Positions 53,207 through 62,308 of a DNA stretch of 64,000 nucleotides are shown here, in pieces. Position numbers and translations under genes: made by a program. Under the pieces are notes generated by a model that saw nothing but the letters and a program-made list of their open reading frames with translations, had not been told where the DNA came from and searched no databases. The first letter of the stretch is position 1, and every line of letters begins with the position of its first letter. The stretch covers positions 1-64,000 of the forward strand of contig JAJCYQ010000023.1 in the NCBI GenBank assembly GCA_029262835.1, in the 5' to 3' direction. This DNA is from Bacteroidota bacterium. GTDB taxonomy: Bacteria > Bacteroidota > Rhodothermia > Rhodothermales > UBA10348.

Positions 53207-54460
53207 CTATTCGAAATCGGTATTCAACCGGAAGCGGGAAATGCGGTTGTTTCCCGTGTCGGCCACGTAGACAATACGCTCGAAATAGGCGACGCCAAGC
53301 GGCCCGTTGAACTGACCGGAGCCATCGCCCGGTCCGCCGAATGACACATTGACCGGCTGCGTACTGGATGAGCCGGGAGGCGGGCTTACGCCTTCAACAC
53401 CTTGTCCGGTGAAGACATGCAGGCTGTCCGACCCGGTATCGACTACGAAAATGAAGTTTGTACCGTCCATGGCGACCGTGATGTCGCCCACCCTTTCGAA
53501 TTTGAATTCATCGTAGAGGAAGGAGTCGCCTGCCTCAGGATTGAAGGTAACCTGCAGTTTTTGCGCGTCGGGTTGGAATTCCGTTCCATTCGGCGTGTCA
53601 ACGACGCGGATGGAAAGGGCCGAGAATCGCAGTGCGGGCGCTCCCGGGAGCCCAGGGGTCTGGCCGACCAGAAAGTGCCTCTCCTCGCCGAAGAAGGCCC
53701 GCTGCGGAGGGTGAACGAAGGTCGTCACGGTCGACGGGAAGACGGAGCTGCGGAGGCTCGGGTTCGTCGGGCTGAGGGAAATCAGTGCCTGCCGCGGCGA
53801 GCCGTCGGGTCTGAACTCAAGGATGATATTGTGGGGGAAGAGGATGGAGCCGGCATCGTTGACGGGCCCCGTACGAGAAATATAGACGTTGTTGTCGGGC
53901 AGGACGCCGACGCTAGTGAACTCGACGTCTTGGTCGGTCGCGACCGGGTCCGGTCGGTTGAACCGGCGCGAATCGTCATCGAACGGATGCCAGATGATGT
54001 CGGCAATACGCGGCGATCCATCGGAAATGCCGTCAAAACGGTATACGACAGGCAGATTCCAGTTCTGACCGGCGAGCACCGTGTCTCGGCGCGCCGTCAC
54101 ATAGAGGTGCATGCGCCGGTCCTGGATTACGCTCGTCGCGCCTCCGGGAATGGCAATCAGCTCTGCCGCCCGCCCGGAGAGATCCATGATGTGTACGCCC
54201 GCTTCGTCGGCCACGTAGAGCAGTTCGTCGTATCCAACATAGACATCCTTGGGCGCGGAAAACGTACCGGCACGGCCCTGTGTGAAGAAGGGAAACAGTG
54301 GCACATACTCGACCTCGTTGATGAGCGACGGCTCGGCGCGGCCGGCGTCAAAAATTTCATCCGTCGTGACGTCGTCCTTGGAGCCAAACACGCCGTCGCA
54401 CCCGGCCGTGAGGACGGTCGCCAGCAACAGTGGTATGAAGAGCAGGGTTCTCATTCTCAT
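53207..54460 (-). CDS. NHL-type beta-propeller lipoprotein
   Basis: 417 residues. Lipobox in LLLATVLTAGC. Several NHL-like blades are seen, clearest near the ends: FSAPKDVYVGYDELLYVADEAG and FNGPLGVAYFERIVYVADTGNNRISRF. Such propellers bind proteins or glycans. The middle carries Pro-rich loops. It overlaps the PorV-like gene by one base (TAATG) and lies nine bases before the nuclease gene, so it is coexpressed with T9SS cargo. Confidence 0.85.
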   Translation of the reverse strand: MRMRTLLFIPLLLATVLTAGCDGVFGSKDDVTTDEIFDAGRAEPSLINEVEYVPLFPFFTQGRAGTFSAPKDVYVGYDELLYVADEAGVHIMDLSGRAAELIAIPGGATSVIQDRRMHLYVTARRDTVLAGQNWNLPVVYRFDGISDGSPRIADIIWHPFDDDSRRFNRPDPVATDQDVEFTSVGVLPDNNVYISRTGPVNDAGSILFPHNIILEFRPDGSPRQALISLSPTNPSLRSSVFPSTVTTFVHPPQRAFFGEERHFLVGQTPGLPGAPALRFSALSIRVVDTPNGTEFQPDAQKLQVTFNPEAGDSFLYDEFKFERVGDITVAMDGTNFIFVVDTGSDSLHVFTGQGVEGVSPPPGSSSTQPVNVSFGGPGDGSGQFNGPLGVAYFERIVYVADTGNNRISRFRLNTDFE

Positions 54461-55485
54461 TACAACGTCAGGTTGAGTCCTACCCGGTTCACGTTTCCGA
54501 GACGATCCAGCCGGTTGAAGGCGTAATCAAAGCGCAGGTCGGGGCCCGAAATGGGCAGTTTCAGCCCCACGCCGAAGCTGGGTGTTTCGAACTCCTCGAT
54601 GGCGAACCGGTAGCCCGTGCGCAGGAAAAGCAGGTCGTCCCAGCCGTACTCGACGCCGACATTCCAGTTTTCGGCATTGTCATTGGGGTTGTTCAGCTGC
54701 GCGGAGACCTGCACCATGTGATCGGGCCGGTCACGAAACAGTTCGTACACGGCCCCCATATGGAAAGTGGTCGGCGGCGTGATGGATTCGAAGTCCGTCT
54801 CCTGGACGGTCGGATTCGTTCCGATGACCGTACGCTCCAGCGTGCCGTCAGGGCGTCCGTCCACGCCGAAATTGCGGACCGAAACGGCGATATCCAGTCC
54901 GGTAGTCCCGACTGCGTAAAAGAAGCCAACGTCAAAGACGACGGTATTCGTGGTGAGCCCGGCCACGCTTTCCCGGATGTACTTCGACGTGATGCCATAG
55001 GAGAAAAGGTCTGTAAGCCGCTGCGAGAACGTGACGCCGAGCGCCAGATCACGCAGCTCAAAGGTCTGGCCCGTTCCGAAAGGCTGGAACTCTGTCGTCA
55101 CATCCATCTCGCCCGAATCCATGGTCTGTATGCTCGATGCAACGGCCATGTTCGTGCCGGGAATGGGATAGATGATACCTGCGTAGTCGAGCACGACGTC
55201 GGCGAAATATTCCGTGTGGAAAAAACCCGCCTGGATGCCCGTTGACTGTGCGACCAGTGCCGGATTCCAGAATATGGCGCCGACATCGGATGCCGATGCG
55301 ACGACGGTCTGGCCGAGTGCGGCGCTTCGGGCATCGACAGGAATCTTGAGGAACTGGAAGCCGGACGTACCGGCCCGTTCGTCTCCGAGGGAGGGCAGGA
55401 GCTGGGCGGCGGATGGCTGCGTTCGCCCACCGAGAACGACGAGCGCGGGTAGCAACAGGAGGATATGTAGGAAACGTATGCGCAT
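54460..55485 (-). CDS. PorV/PorQ-family outer-membrane protein
   Basis: 341 residues with a signal peptide. The N-terminal family motif is FQFLKIPVDARSAALGQTVVA followed by DVGAIFWNPAL; the rest is an outer-membrane beta-barrel ending in a family-like terminal strand (RVGLNLTL). PorV is the shuttle that brings T9SS cargo to the attachment complex; paralogues occur in multiple copies. It couples to the upstream TonB receptor (TGATG) and to the NHL lipoprotein downstream, which suggests a dedicated export module. Confidence 0.88.
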   Translation of the reverse strand: MRIRFLHILLLLPALVVLGGRTQPSAAQLLPSLGDERAGTSGFQFLKIPVDARSAALGQTVVASASDVGAIFWNPALVAQSTGIQAGFFHTEYFADVVLDYAGIIYPIPGTNMAVASSIQTMDSGEMDVTTEFQPFGTGQTFELRDLALGVTFSQRLTDLFSYGITSKYIRESVAGLTTNTVVFDVGFFYAVGTTGLDIAVSVRNFGVDGRPDGTLERTVIGTNPTVQETDFESITPPTTFHMGAVYELFRDRPDHMVQVSAQLNNPNDNAENWNVGVEYGWDDLLFLRTGYRFAIEEFETPSFGVGLKLPISGPDLRFDYAFNRLDRLGNVNRVGLNLTL

Positions 55486-58391
55486 CAGAATCGGAAGGCC
55501 ACCCCGAGCACGATATGGCGTTGGGGGAGGAACCGTGCCGGGTTCAGGGGCGGCAGACCGCCCGAATCGGGGTCGTCGAATCGGAGATCACGTGTCCCGG
55601 TCGGTACATCGAAATTCCGGTTGCCGCGCAGCGTGGTCATGTCCACCTTGTTCGGGTCGATATCCGGGAAGGCCTCTCCTGTAACAGGGTTCACAATAAT
55701 GCTGTTGGACTGATTGAAGAGGTTCGTAACCTCGAGCGTGAACACGACATTGGTACCCGCGACGGGGACGGTGCGCTGCGCGTTCAGATCGAACCACCAC
55801 CAGGCGTCGCCGATCTCTGAGAACCGCTCTGCGGGGTCCTGGACGCGCTCGTAGATGGGCCTCCAGTCGGCTTCGCCCGTGAATGGGTTGACCTGGTTAC
55901 CACGGAACTCCACGGGCGTGAAGCGCTGCCCACTCCGGTAGGTGGAGGAGAGGAAGACGCGGAACTTGTTGAGTCCCGGGATGCCAGCGAGCGGCGATGG
56001 CTTGTCGTACGAGTACGTCACGCTGGCCTTGATGTCTACCGGGCGGTCCCAGGCGAGTGGCGTCTCAAACGTATTGTCGATGTCGCCATCGGCCAGGAAT
56101 TGGCTGAGGGCGTCGTTGTTCGTCGAGCTGAGTCCCGTGGCGCGGGAATAGGAGGCCGATACCTGTCCCTGGAAGGAGCGGCCAATGCGCTTGAGATAGC
56201 TGGCTTCAATACCCCGCACACGGGCAAAATCACCGTTTATGCGGAAGGCGCGTGTGACGTCGCGCCCGGTCGGGTCCTTTACGGTCACGTTCTGCACGGT
56301 GATGAAGTCGAACTTGTCGCGCCAGAACCCGGTCAGTGTCAGCACATCGTTGCTGGTAAACTGGGTGCGTAGGCCAAGCTCATAGCTGATATCGACCTCC
56401 GGGTCGAGGTCGGGGTTACCGAGATCCGAGAAAAACGACCGGTCCTGGAAGAACGGGTCCAGACCTGTGTACACAAACGTCGGGTGCGGCAGGATGGTCG
56501 AGTGGCCGTAGTTGAAAAACAGCACGCGATTCTCCTGGATGGGGAAGGAGACGCGCACCTTCGGCAGCATGCGAAACTTGGTGGCAAGACCAAAGACATT
56601 CACCGTGCCGTCCTTGTAGGACTCCCGGACCGAGTCCAGGATGGGTGCCTGGGGGTCGTCGATCAGATCATCCACATATTTTCCAGGTGACCAGTACTCG
56701 AGCCGCGTGCCGAGGTTGGCGACGAGACCGCGGAACCGAATCTGATGGCTGACCCAGAGGCCTCCGCGGCGCGGCTTGACGCGCCAGATATCGGACGCTT
56801 CGCCAAGCCGGTTCGTACCCGTTCCCTCGGCGTCGGAACCAATCGGCGCGCCGACCCAGGGACGAATGACATCAATCCATTGGTAGTCATTGAATTTCAT
56901 CTCCAGACCCACGTTCGTCTGGTGATTTTTGGACACCGAGAACCGGGTATACGACACGCGGGCCGTCCATTCTTCGGCAAAGTGATCGTGGAATTGGGTG
57001 GCTATGCCCCCATTGTTGATGAGGCCCGGTCCCGGGAGCACGAAGAGTGCGTTCGGATCGAGTGGCTGGCCGTCATTGTCCACGAAAATATTCGGGGGGA
57101 AGGTCACAATGCTGGCCGGATCAAGCTCTGACGTAACGGCCTCAGGGCGCCAGCGGCGACCGTTGGCATCGGCGCGCAGCCGCGTGAAGAGGCGCGAAAC
57201 CTGGATGTCATAGAAGGACCGGTCTCCAAGTACGTGGGACCACTTTACATACGATATGATGTTGTCGTGAGCGTACGTGTTGGCATTGTCCGGATCGAGA
57301 ATGAATGCATATTGGAAGCCAGGTTGGACAATGGCGTCGTTCCCGGTTACCTGCAGCATGCGCGTGTTCTGGTTCACGGTGAACGAGCGCTGGTAGGATC
57401 CCTGCAGCTTCATGCCCGGCTTGAGCTGGTAGGTCAGCTTGGAAATGCCATTCCAGCGGTTACCCGTGCGCGGCATGAGGAAGGTGCCATCGACGAGCGA
57501 CGTCCGGACCTGGTCGGGGGTGGACTGAAGACGCGTAAATCCATCGGAAAGCTGCACCTGTCCCGACACGAAAAACCGGAGCTTCCCTTTGACGATGGGC
57601 CCGCTCAGATTGAATTCGAAGACTTCCTCCTTGAAGTTGGACTCGGCGTCGTCATTGAATCCCAGGTGATCCCGCTTGTGGTTGAAAAAACCCTCGAAGG
57701 TATCGGTGCCATCCTGGGTCTGTACGCTCACGACGCCCGACGTGACATCGCCGAATTCTGCTCCCACGCCGCCCGTCGTTACCTCTATGGACTGGAAGGA
57801 ATTCGACCCGAGGTCGAGCCCGAAGCCCGTGCCGGCGAGCGGATCCTTGGCCGAGACGCCATCTACGATGAATCCGGTCTCATTCGCACGGCCGCCCCGG
57901 ATATAGAGTCCTGTGGGGTCCTGCATAATACCGACCTGGGAAGAAACTGCATCCTGAACGTCCCGCAGTGGAGCTGCTTCCAGTTGCTCGCGACTCAGCC
58001 GAGTGGTCGATGCCGACTCCTCGACATCCACCAGTGGGCGCTCGCCGATAATGACCACCTCATCTTCCGTCGAGAGGACCGCTTCACCCAGTTCCACATT
58101 CAGCACGGTTTCCTCGCCGTCACGGATCTGCACGTCGGTGAAGAGTTTCGTCTCGAATCCGATGTAGGAAATGCGCACCGAATATTGTCCCGCGCGCAGG
58201 TTCTCTATCCGGTATCGGCCGTCGGAGTCTGTTGCCGCACCGCTCGTCGTGCCGGTTACTATGACATTCACGCCGATGAGCGGTTCATTGAATTCGGTGT
58301 CGATGATGCGACCGACGAGCGTGCCCTGTGCCAGTGCCTCAGGCGCCATGACGAGGAAAAAGACCGCTATCAGAACCAGGTATCTTCTCAT
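55485..58391 (-). CDS. Large TonB-dependent receptor with carboxypeptidase-regulatory domain
   Basis: 968 residues. Signal peptide (LIAVFFLVMAPEALAQ), then a carboxypeptidase-D regulatory-like domain (LVGRIIDTEFNEPLIGVNV to VQIRDGEE), a plug (VQDAVSSQVGIMQDPTGLYIRGGR, VEFGDVTSGVVSV-type region) and a large barrel ending in HIVLGVAFRF. It is of the CarboxypepD-OmpA/TonB kind seen next to PorV genes, not a classic SusC, and no SusD gene follows. It may import a substrate or serve surface assembly; ligand unknown. It starts within the stop of the upstream lipoprotein gene (TAATG). Confidence 0.9.
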   Translation of the reverse strand: MRRYLVLIAVFFLVMAPEALAQGTLVGRIIDTEFNEPLIGVNVIVTGTTSGAATDSDGRYRIENLRAGQYSVRISYIGFETKLFTDVQIRDGEETVLNVELGEAVLSTEDEVVIIGERPLVDVEESASTTRLSREQLEAAPLRDVQDAVSSQVGIMQDPTGLYIRGGRANETGFIVDGVSAKDPLAGTGFGLDLGSNSFQSIEVTTGGVGAEFGDVTSGVVSVQTQDGTDTFEGFFNHKRDHLGFNDDAESNFKEEVFEFNLSGPIVKGKLRFFVSGQVQLSDGFTRLQSTPDQVRTSLVDGTFLMPRTGNRWNGISKLTYQLKPGMKLQGSYQRSFTVNQNTRMLQVTGNDAIVQPGFQYAFILDPDNANTYAHDNIISYVKWSHVLGDRSFYDIQVSRLFTRLRADANGRRWRPEAVTSELDPASIVTFPPNIFVDNDGQPLDPNALFVLPGPGLINNGGIATQFHDHFAEEWTARVSYTRFSVSKNHQTNVGLEMKFNDYQWIDVIRPWVGAPIGSDAEGTGTNRLGEASDIWRVKPRRGGLWVSHQIRFRGLVANLGTRLEYWSPGKYVDDLIDDPQAPILDSVRESYKDGTVNVFGLATKFRMLPKVRVSFPIQENRVLFFNYGHSTILPHPTFVYTGLDPFFQDRSFFSDLGNPDLDPEVDISYELGLRTQFTSNDVLTLTGFWRDKFDFITVQNVTVKDPTGRDVTRAFRINGDFARVRGIEASYLKRIGRSFQGQVSASYSRATGLSSTNNDALSQFLADGDIDNTFETPLAWDRPVDIKASVTYSYDKPSPLAGIPGLNKFRVFLSSTYRSGQRFTPVEFRGNQVNPFTGEADWRPIYERVQDPAERFSEIGDAWWWFDLNAQRTVPVAGTNVVFTLEVTNLFNQSNSIIVNPVTGEAFPDIDPNKVDMTTLRGNRNFDVPTGTRDLRFDDPDSGGLPPLNPARFLPQRHIVLGVAFRF

Positions 58392-60049
58392 TATCGACTC
58401 GGGAAGTCCAGGGCGCGGAGCAGCGCATGCACGACGAGTTGCCCCGCCGGGTCGCTTTCTCCTGGCGCAGTGAAGTTTTCCGTACTGTTCAAATCGTTCA
58501 GGAGGGGAAGCGCCATGAGCGCAATGCGGCGGTCGCTGCTTATGGATGCGACCGTCGTCGGGTCGGTCCAGTCGCCGCTGCCCCCGCTGGCCGAACGGAA
58601 CCGGAACGCTCCTGTGTAAAGGGGCTCGATGTTGGCGCCGACGGCCCGGTATGGCCGCAGATTGATGAAGAAGCGGTTCGATTCGAGCGGTGGCAGGCCG
58701 AGCGATGTCCCGATTGTGGTGGGCGTCACCGGTGCGCCTGTACCAAGTTCAAGGCGCCGGACGGAATCAGGGACCACCAGTGGCTCGGAAAGCGGCAGGA
58801 GGAGTACCGCTGCGTTGTCTGTAAAGTCTGTGTCGACGGTGGGCACATTTACAGGGCTATGGACGAGCATTTTTCCACCGTTTCCGAAAAATTCGGCCAT
58901 GGCGGGGGCAACAAACGGCATGTTGTCCGTGCCCACGTTGCCGGTCGTGCTCGTCGACACCCAGTATATGTACCTGTAGAGCGAGAGGGTGAGCCGGAGC
59001 ATGGGTTCAGCCACCGGGGGTAGCGCAGATGACCGGGGTACGGTGCCAGACGAGCCTGTTGTAAACGGCTCCGAAATGTCCCATGTGTCCACAGGGCTTC
59101 CAGCTGGCAAAAAAGCCTCAAGTACGCCCAGATGATATTGCTGGACGACGGGATTCGTGGCCAGCCGGTAGTCATTCACATACAGGATGTCGGATGCATT
59201 CCGCTTGACGCGCCAGGTGAATCGCTCAATGGTGCTCGTCGTGTCTGCCTGGTCTGTCGTTCTGATATAGAAGGTGTTGTCAGCGTCGAGCAGCATGCCC
59301 GGGACGACGAGCGAGGTCGCCTCAACGCCGCGCCCGAGGAAAAGGCGGGCATCTACTTCGCTGGCTGTAGTTACCTGGTTCTGGTCGCCGACGAGCGTTA
59401 CGAAATCGAATTCAGGTGGTATTTCAACAAAAGAGGTACTGTCATTCAGACTGAGACCAATCGATTTCAGGTTCTGTACGCCGTCCGGGTCGTCCGGGAC
59501 GAAAGCAAAGCTGATGACAGGAAAAGTGGTATCCGGTGGCAATTCAAACTGGCTGAACCGGATGGTGGGCGGCGAATTCTGGATTGGAAATACGCTGCGT
59601 GCGGGTGACGGGTCTTTTTCGCCCTCGTTGTCTACCGCGCGGACTTCAACAATCACATTGGCTACAGATTCGCCGGACGGCAAAGGAAGTAGGAGGAGCG
59701 AGTCGTTACGTGTCGTGAATATCCACCCAGCGTCACCTGCCGGAGACTCCGTAGCCGGAAAGACGCGCAGGTCGAAACCGGATACAAAGCCATCGGGGTC
59801 ATCTCCCGACCAGGAAAGTCGCAGTGTGGACAGCAGCCGGTTATCATCGGCCAGATTGTCGACGAGCGATTCATCCCGCACACTGAGCGACGTGTTGGGG
59901 GGCTCGTTCTGAAGGGAACTGCCTTCAAAATCGCTGTCACAACTGGTCAGCGTGACCAGAAAGAGCAGGGTCAACAGAAGAATGACCAGCCGCGACTGGC
60001 GGTCGTCAACAGTCGGGAATGCGAACACGGGGTGACGGAATAGGGTCAT
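58391..60049 (-). CDS. Large lipoprotein of unknown function in the T9SS cluster
   Basis: 552 residues. After a non-typical lead, a hydrophobic segment and lipobox (LLTLLFLVTLTSC) predict a lipoprotein. Two Ig/fibronectin-like segments follow (RLSWSGDDPDGFVSGFDLRVF, VSFAFVPDDPDG-type). The C-terminal half (ILYVNDY, then LYRYIYWVST, AEFFGNGGKMLVHSP) resembles a glutamine-amidotransferase-like flavodoxin fold without a clear catalytic Cys. No confident family. It is preceded by a strong terminator and coupled to the TonB gene after it. Confidence 0.78.
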   Translation of the reverse strand: MTLFRHPVFAFPTVDDRQSRLVILLLTLLFLVTLTSCDSDFEGSSLQNEPPNTSLSVRDESLVDNLADDNRLLSTLRLSWSGDDPDGFVSGFDLRVFPATESPAGDAGWIFTTRNDSLLLLPLPSGESVANVIVEVRAVDNEGEKDPSPARSVFPIQNSPPTIRFSQFELPPDTTFPVISFAFVPDDPDGVQNLKSIGLSLNDSTSFVEIPPEFDFVTLVGDQNQVTTASEVDARLFLGRGVEATSLVVPGMLLDADNTFYIRTTDQADTTSTIERFTWRVKRNASDILYVNDYRLATNPVVQQYHLGVLEAFLPAGSPVDTWDISEPFTTGSSGTVPRSSALPPVAEPMLRLTLSLYRYIYWVSTSTTGNVGTDNMPFVAPAMAEFFGNGGKMLVHSPVNVPTVDTDFTDNAAVLLLPLSEPLVVPDSVRRLELGTGAPVTPTTIGTSLGLPPLESNRFFINLRPYRAVGANIEPLYTGAFRFRSASGGSGDWTDPTTVASISSDRRIALMALPLLNDLNSTENFTAPGESDPAGQLVVHALLRALDFPSR

Positions 60050-60093
60050 GTTGAAAAAAGAACAACCCTGGGGCGCCTGGCGGCGCCCCAGGG
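60050..60093 (-). terminator. Terminator between the T9SS cargo gene and the lipoprotein-TonB-PorV genes
   Basis: A perfect 12-bp stem (60066-60077 with 60082-60093, CCCTGGGGCGCC type) with a 4-base loop is followed on the minus strand by a T-rich stretch (TTGTTCTTTTTT). It lies just after the stop at 60117 and directly before the ATG at 60049, so it would end or attenuate transcription from the upstream cargo genes. Confidence 0.88.
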
Positions 60094-60116
60094 CATTCTT
60101 TCAGATCGCACGTGCG

Positions 60117-62291
60117 TTATTTCACAAGCATCATGGTGCGCGTCAGGCTCTTCTCACCCGTCTGCAGACGGTAGAGGTAGAGACCGCCTGCGAGACCTTC
60201 TGCCTCAAAGCGGGCAGTGTGCTCACCAGCTGTCTTGTCCTCTGAGACAAGCGTCGTCACCTTGCGGCCCAGTACGTCATACACTTCGAGCGTAACCGGT
60301 CCGGTTGTGCCGACCTCATAGCGGATTTCGGTCGATCCCGTGAACGGGTTCGGGAAATTCTGCTGGAGCGCCACAACGCGTGGGAGTACGTCATCCTCGT
60401 TCGCCACGTTCGTGACTTCGCCGATGTCGTCAAGGCTTCCGGGCTCCAGCTTGAAGTTGCTGAAGGAGAACCAGAGCGTGCCCTGTACGAATGCCAGTGT
60501 TTCGCCTTCCGCAAATACGGTGCCTGGATCACCACCTTCATAGGACAGGTTGCTCGATGCATCGTCGACGCGAAGGGCATCGTCATCTGTACCATTTGAG
60601 ACGTTGAACTCACCGAAAGGCCCACTTGGCGCATCCGCGTTTGTTGCGGTCACTGTCACGTTCTCGACGCGAACGAACATGCCTTCAAGAGACTCCGCCA
60701 CCTCTGAATCCTGCAGTGCGCTCGTTGGCACAACGATGGGGCTGAAGATATCACCTCCTGTCGACACGATTTCAAAGGTGTAATCACGCAATTCAGTCAG
60801 GTCGAAACTCTCGCGAACCTCGGCGTTCGTAATCCGAATTACGTCTCCCTGGTTCACACCGGCTGCGAGCAGAGGGTTGCCAGAGCTACGGAGTGTCAGG
60901 CCTGACCAGGGGCTGGCACCGTCCTGGACGGCCAGAACGCCTGTCGCCGGGTCAGTCATGACGGTCACTTCCAGATCCATATCGACGACGAAGCGGTCGA
61001 AGGGTGAACTGCTGGAACCCGAAGCTGGCTCCTGGATGTCACGAACGTCCGTGATCCCATCAAACAACACGCGGTACGAGTTCTCTACCGTAGTCGACAC
61101 GGCGCCTTCGTTGTCCGTTGCGCTGATCGTGAATGTGACAAATGAGCGGTCAGCCTGAGCAGGAATCTGGAACGTCCATGTTCCATTTCCAGCATCCGTG
61201 CCCGCGACGGTACCCGAGGCTCCGCCGGAAGTCGTGAAATCCAGCGAAGTTGACGTCAGCGTACGTGTCTGATCGACTGCAATATCCGCAGCAATCGTCA
61301 CCGGGTTGTTGCCTGGAATGGTAGACGGCAATTCAATATTTGAGATATTCGGCGGCGTCTGCGTGATAACCAGATCGGCATCTTCCCATGGCGTGATCTT
61401 GATCAGAGCAACCGCAGGATCTCCAATCTCGAACGGGTCGAAATCCGAACGCAGAAGCGCAAATCCCTGCACGTTCACGGTCGCACCCACCGGAGGCGCC
61501 GTAAAGTCGTTCGTTGCATTGAAGTCGGACGGGTAGTCCGTGCGGTCATTGCGGAATTGCAGCGAAATGTCGTCGTTGGAAATGACGGCGTTTGTTGCCA
61601 GGTCGCGAAGGGCCCAGTTCGGGCGGTCGTCTGTCCGGTTGGGAGACTGGAAAACCTGGACGCCTTCAATACGGACAAAGTCCTGGTGCAGCGCACTGAA
61701 GTTGTCCCAGTTGGCACGTCCCTGATTAGTGCCCGTCGGCTCGTTCAGATCGGCGATTGTGACGGTCCGTGGCTCCAGAATGGAGGCTGGCAGGCCCTGG
61801 TCCTGGTATGTCCCGAGGAACTCTACATTCGATGGAGAGAACTGGATGCCGACACCAAAGTAGGCGATTTCGCCCGTGAAGCGGACGACATCACCCACGA
61901 ACAGGTTCAGCGAGCCGGTCGCGCGGAAGTTTCCATCCACAACCTGCATGACCTGTCCATCAAATCCAGCCGTAGCCGCATTCACGTCACGAACAAAATA
62001 GTGGACGCGTGAGGGTTCGTTTGTTGACGAGTTGACGCTCGATAGACCGGAATTACGGGGGTCGGAGACGACGACAGCCGTAAACTGGACGGTTTCACCC
62101 TCGAATGGGGAGCGGATATTGGCAACGATATCATCGAAAGTGATATCGGCACCAAGCGCATTCGCAGCATCAATACCTGCCTGCGGGATGGCATTGATCT
62201 CGGCAATGGTTGAGACGGTCTGAGCCTGTGTCGTCTGGATGGCAAATGCTGCAATGAGCAGTAGCATCCAGGTAGTAGCCAGTTTTTTCAT
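60117..62291 (-). CDS. Secreted T9SS cargo protein with OB-fold/lamin-tail-like repeats
   Basis: 724 residues. Signal peptide (WMLLLIAAFAIQTTQAQ). Two DUF5689-like OB-fold-type segments (FEGETVQFTAVVVSDPRNSGLSS-type; later MDLEVTVMTDPATGVLAVQDG and LTLRSSGNPLLAAGVNQGDVIR) flank an Ig-like middle. The C-terminal 80 residues are a classic T9SS type A tail: LQQNFPNPFTGSTEIRYEV, LEVYDVLGRKVTTLV, LAGGLYLYRLQTG. It is exported to the surface or medium. The function of the exported part is unknown, possibly related to nucleic-acid or glycan binding. Confidence 0.88.
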   Translation of the reverse strand: MKKLATTWMLLLIAAFAIQTTQAQTVSTIAEINAIPQAGIDAANALGADITFDDIVANIRSPFEGETVQFTAVVVSDPRNSGLSSVNSSTNEPSRVHYFVRDVNAATAGFDGQVMQVVDGNFRATGSLNLFVGDVVRFTGEIAYFGVGIQFSPSNVEFLGTYQDQGLPASILEPRTVTIADLNEPTGTNQGRANWDNFSALHQDFVRIEGVQVFQSPNRTDDRPNWALRDLATNAVISNDDISLQFRNDRTDYPSDFNATNDFTAPPVGATVNVQGFALLRSDFDPFEIGDPAVALIKITPWEDADLVITQTPPNISNIELPSTIPGNNPVTIAADIAVDQTRTLTSTSLDFTTSGGASGTVAGTDAGNGTWTFQIPAQADRSFVTFTISATDNEGAVSTTVENSYRVLFDGITDVRDIQEPASGSSSSPFDRFVVDMDLEVTVMTDPATGVLAVQDGASPWSGLTLRSSGNPLLAAGVNQGDVIRITNAEVRESFDLTELRDYTFEIVSTGGDIFSPIVVPTSALQDSEVAESLEGMFVRVENVTVTATNADAPSGPFGEFNVSNGTDDDALRVDDASSNLSYEGGDPGTVFAEGETLAFVQGTLWFSFSNFKLEPGSLDDIGEVTNVANEDDVLPRVVALQQNFPNPFTGSTEIRYEVGTTGPVTLEVYDVLGRKVTTLVSEDKTAGEHTARFEAEGLAGGLYLYRLQTGEKSLTRTMMLVK

Positions 62292-62308
62292 GGGTTCTGT
62301 CAGGTTGG

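Noticed and set aside
53402..54526. 374-codon plus-strand frame opposite the NHL gene
   Set aside because: Antisense shadow of a gene with signal peptide and propeller repeats.
57234..58619. 461-codon plus-strand frame opposite the large TonB receptor
   Set aside because: Antisense shadow; no start signal and no domain.
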